Shown in pieces: positions 60,253 through 64,000 of a DNA stretch of 64,000 bases. The position numbers and the translations under genes were made by a program. Location of the stretch: positions 32,834,376-32,898,375 of the forward strand of contig NC_085872.1 of the NCBI RefSeq assembly GCF_034702125.1, in the 5' to 3' direction. Source of the DNA: Engraulis encrasicolus (lineage: Eukaryota; Chordata; Actinopteri; Clupeiformes; Engraulidae). The notes under the pieces were generated by a model. It was given only the letters and a program-made list of their open reading frames with translations, was not told the origin of the DNA and did not search any database. The number at the start of each line of letters is the position of its first letter. Positions within the stretch are counted from its first letter, which is position 1.

Positions 60253-60277
60253 TGTCTGTGTGTGTGTGTGTGTGTGT
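60069..60277. repeat. (CA)n and (TG)n microsatellite pair
   Basis: CA at 60069-60100 and TG at 60167-60277, separated by about 66 bp. Being complementary, the two tracts could form a hairpin. Confidence 0.9.
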
Positions 60278-60652
60278 ATGTTCAGTTGTATATGCGTTTC
60301 TGTGTGTACGTAAAAAAGACAGTGTTTGTCAAATATGGAGATGTTTCTTGTTCAACTATGTTATCCTGGTCGAGAATAATGAGCGTCATCTCAATGTAGC
60401 ATCGGAAGACATCAGAAAAGCTACTATCAAAGTTGTCCAGGAGAGGGCAGCAGCATGAACATGGAATCAACACACCTCAGGCTGGCACAGCAAGGTCCTT
60501 ATCTTGTGCCCTTCAAAGCTGGACCTGGATGCATGGAGCTTTGATGCCGGTTAGCGTAGATAAGCTCAGAGTCATGCTCACAACCAAATGACCAGCTCAC
60601 ACAAGTCAGCATTCTGCACAAACTCAACTGTGTGATAAGGACCACTACTTCG

Positions 60653-60653
60653 A

Positions 60654-60737
<84 letters not shown>
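60653..60737. repeat. (GAAA)n microsatellite
   Basis: About 20 perfect tetramers on the plus strand, CTTT in the sense of the DLC1-type gene. Confidence 0.95.
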
Positions 60738-61028
60738 CCAAATGTGAACATAACAATCATCTGTTTGAGAGATTCTACAGATATTAACACACTATGATCC
60801 CTACTGATGTCTCCTCCATAACTCAACTTTCCCAAGGCTATCGTGTGTTTTCATATCAGCACAAGGGCAAGCACATATGGAGCTGAGTCGAGTTCATCTT
60901 GAAATGAACTGGTGTCCACCATCTGTCTAGATAAATGAGAACCTTTCCCACAAAACCCCCACTGCCCACACACTCACACGATAGCATAAAACCTTGGCAT
61001 ATTACAGTGATCTTTAACCACTAATGCA

Positions 61029-61029
61029 A

Positions 61030-61100
<71 letters not shown>
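61029..61100. repeat. (GA)n microsatellite
   Basis: About 35 GA units. Confidence 0.95.
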
Positions 61101-61102
<2 letters not shown>

Positions 61103-63698
61103 CTTGCACACTGACATTTTATTCACAAGGACACTCATCACTTGAGTGTAGTCAAGAACACCAAGTCTTAGCTCAGAGAATCAGTCTCAGACACCCCAAA
61201 GGGTGTTAAAATAATAGGCCTATCTAGAAAAGTCCTCACCATTCGTCATGAGTGGGTCTACGGCACACGTTATTACTAAACAATATGTTCACCTTTAATT
61301 GTAGGCCTATAGGAAGTAGGCCTACATATAGCCTACAAAGAGGTTTGCTAAAACAGGACATAACATTCAAACATCCATTAGCTCATCATACAAAAGTTCA
61401 TCTTAGGCCTACCACATATAAAATTCACCTTCTGTTTCATCAGCATTAAGCATACAAAGCCTCCTCATCTTTCAAAATTAAAGCTACCAGTATGGTAGGG
61501 CCTATATAACCTTCTCTAAAATAAGACCTACTGAAACACATGTTAAATTTTCCTCAGACAACTGTGGCATAATTAACACTGCAGCAACGACAGGTCGGTT
61601 TCAGTTTGGCAAAAGGTCCATAGACAGTTAAGCAAAAGGTGTCCTGCTGTCGTTTAAAACGCAAACAAGTCATGAAACCCATCACAGCACCACCATTCAT
61701 TCATCATGTTACGCCGATATTTAGGCCATATATGTCCTACCTTAACCAATAGTCGCAACATAGCCATGCTTTGATATTTCTTTCAGGCTATTTATTATAG
61801 GCCTACCTTCATACTGAATTGGGACATGTAACAGTTGGTCATGTCTAATGTTTCTTTGATTCAAACCGTGAGAGAACGCATTAACGACACATGTCTTATC
61901 TAGGAATTCTGTCAAAGTCAAAGGGAGGACGAGTGGAGTGGAGACTGGTTGCGCTCCGGGGGACGCGGGAGTTGGGAGACAGAGATTGCTTATCTGACAG
62001 CCCGCAGCGCTGACGCACAAGATCCCATTGAACAGGATTCAATATCAGGAGTTAGGCGTCCTCTACCAAACAGAATTTTGCCATCCCTCAAACATGTTGA
62101 TTGTGTCGCCAACATCCACACCAGACTCTGTCTGAAGAACAAGCGACAGTGAGTCTCCATAGTCACGTAGCCTATAAGTGTGCCGTCGTTCTCTCTTAGG
62201 GCAGCCTGTGTAATCACCAACACTCTTATAGCCTAATAAACATGGAACACTTACGCGTTAAGATCATTTTGTGTCTCTTCCTTCCAAATGGAATTAGAAA
62301 ATTCCTCGCGAGTCCGTTGCTCTAAATCCGGCGTTAGAGCGACGTATGCATGATATCCGACGTTATTTCACCAAAGGTTTAGAACATATTTCAACTATAC
62401 GTAAAATGTCACAGGAGAGTCTGAACAAGAAGTCCATGCAGTGTCGCGTAAGAACATAATTCCATCATTATTTATCGCCGATTAGCTCCCCGCGCCAAAC
62501 AGGATTCAATAGGCTACCAAAAAGTTCCTTTGCCCCCGCAGAACACGGGGTTTGGAGATCCCTCACAGACCGCTGGAACGTGTGAGAGTGAAGTTGCCTG
62601 ATTCAGAGTTTAGAATGGCAAATTGACTCCTGGCTCCGCCTCCTTACGCACTGTGCCATAGTGGCCTCGCCACCTGACCGGCCGCGGGAAAGAGAGTAGT
62701 CCCAGGTTTTGGCCACTTTTGTGTGGGCTATTTCGTCTAGGAAAGGAAACATTCAGGTTCGACACGGATACTGTGAGAAAACGGTAACACGGGCCTACAA
62801 TATTATCGCAAATGGATGTGATGGGCTACTTTCTGAACAATGTTTAGGCAAAGCGCGCAAACAGATGGAATGCGCTGCCCATTTACCATGCCGATTTAAA
62901 AACTGCATCAGAAATGAGGATAACAAGCGCTGAGACACATGTCTCAGGCTTGCATTTTCTATTTATTACAAGGAAAAAGGACTATAGTCCATCAGCAGAT
63001 GCTGTCTTTGGTTTAGAGACCTTGCTGCCAAGATCAACATCATTGAACAACAATTTAACTTGCTCTGCGTTTGCATATCATTGGAAGAATCTATTAACTA
63101 CAACGGCAATTGAGCCTTTCCTTTGTGGAACCTGATGTTCTGAATGACCCCGACACAATAGAGAATTGCTCTGCCATAGTAATACGAGCGAGACCCAATC
63201 AAGGGGCGTCTATGAGCCTAGACTAGAGTAACACAGCACGCAAGTATTCCGTTGCGATGAAACTCTGTGGATAGATGAAGATAGCAAGGCAGTTACATAG
63301 GCCTACCGCCCGTCATCTACTGGTGTTTTTTTGTTAAGTCTTCCTAATGAAGGATTTTGAACATTCAAATCAAAGGGAGGGAACTGGGTAGGGCCTATAT
63401 AGGCCTATGTTTTAAAAATGTGTGGGTTTTTTTGGTGAAGAGACAGTGATTCCTTAGTCATGCCTGAAAAACAGGACTGCTGCATGACCGTCAGTTTCCC
63501 CCTTTTCTCCCTCACTCATTCCTTTTATTTAGTCTTCATTCTTTCTTTTTTCTCATGTCTACCTCCCTTCCTTTACCACACATGTCCCCTTCAGCAAAAT
63601 AGCCTACTCACAACATGTAATCCAGCTGCTGTTGCTGTAGCAACAGTTCACTTGCCAGACAGCCAAATATGATTGTCACACACCTGCATCATGCATCG

Positions 63699-63789
63699 CC
63701 ATTGTCTCCTAATAAAACAAGCCAGATTATCCCCATGAGTACATTTTACTCATGGGGATAATCGGGTTTGTGTTATTAGGAGACAATGG
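63699..63789. repeat. 91-bp near-perfect hairpin
   Basis: Arms 63699-63741 and 63747-63789 (43 bp each) pair with about three mismatches around a 5-base loop. The outer end is ccattgtctcctaata and the inner stem ccccatgagta. It could be a tiny MITE or a structured RNA. Nothing else supports transcription. Confidence 0.8.
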
Positions 63790-64000
63790 TAAATTCACCT
63801 AATGGTACAGAATAGCTGAATGGTGCATCATAAAATACATCCAGATAACGATTCCGTCCTACCAGACCACCCCCTTCCACTGACCCCTACAAGCACAGTG
63901 TTGTATCCTTCTTAACTCTGGTCATCAGGTAGGCCTACATTGTGTATACTTTTCATGCAATTCCTCAATTATTAAAAATCAATGAACTAAAAAAAATAAT

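Noticed and set aside
62640..62665. ATG GCA CAG TGC followed by GTAAGG on the minus strand as first DLC1-type exon
   Set aside because: It ends in phase 0, while the favoured acceptor at 54216 needs one leftover base. It would fit only with a poorer GAG acceptor two bases on.

Overview
This is eukaryotic, vertebrate and very probably teleost DNA. It has GT-AG introns, a DLC1-family RhoGAP gene spread over about 24 kb, very long dinucleotide microsatellites, and many short TIR elements of the kinds common in ray-finned fish (hAT, TTAA-target and foldback types, LINE tails, a Penelope-like fragment). A palindromic octamer, TAGGCCTA, occurs about 20 times where about one is expected. I associate that habit loosely with some teleost lineages such as herring-like fishes, but I cannot name the species.

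Layout. 1-12.5 kb is transposon-rich. It holds a pogo/Tigger-type DDE transposase fused to a PHD finger (2139-4645, minus, frameshifted), a 2.7 kb gene-less foldback-like element (7066-9788) and a decayed transposase relic (10235-11539, minus). 12481-23520 is a complete two-gene DNA transposon with 97-bp TIRs and a perfect 9-bp target duplication. It carries a DUF6589-type, probably transposase, gene on the plus strand (6 exons, about 1018 aa) and a RecQ-like helicase gene on the minus strand (3 exons, about 618 aa). The two genes converge on facing poly(A) signals. Both spliced frames are intact although four other elements have inserted into its TIR and introns. 23.5-30.3 kb holds only repeats and unrecognised sequence.

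30367-54215 (minus) is a DLC1-type gene: SAM domain, long serine-rich and acidic linker, RhoGAP domain, START domain. Thirteen coding exons join with matching phases from the SAM domain to the stop. The first coding exon, with the start codon, was not found between 54.2 and 64 kb. Its introns hold MITEs, a dimeric 1.1-1.4 kb repeat, an exact 130-bp tandem duplication and many microsatellites, several directly at splice sites.

Function. The DLC1-type protein should act at focal adhesions and membranes as a GTPase-activating protein for RhoA-class GTPases. The two genes of the 11-kb element probably work together, one protein cutting and joining ends and the other unwinding or remodelling DNA. 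That division of labour is inference from domains. No rRNA, tRNA or CRISPR feature was seen.
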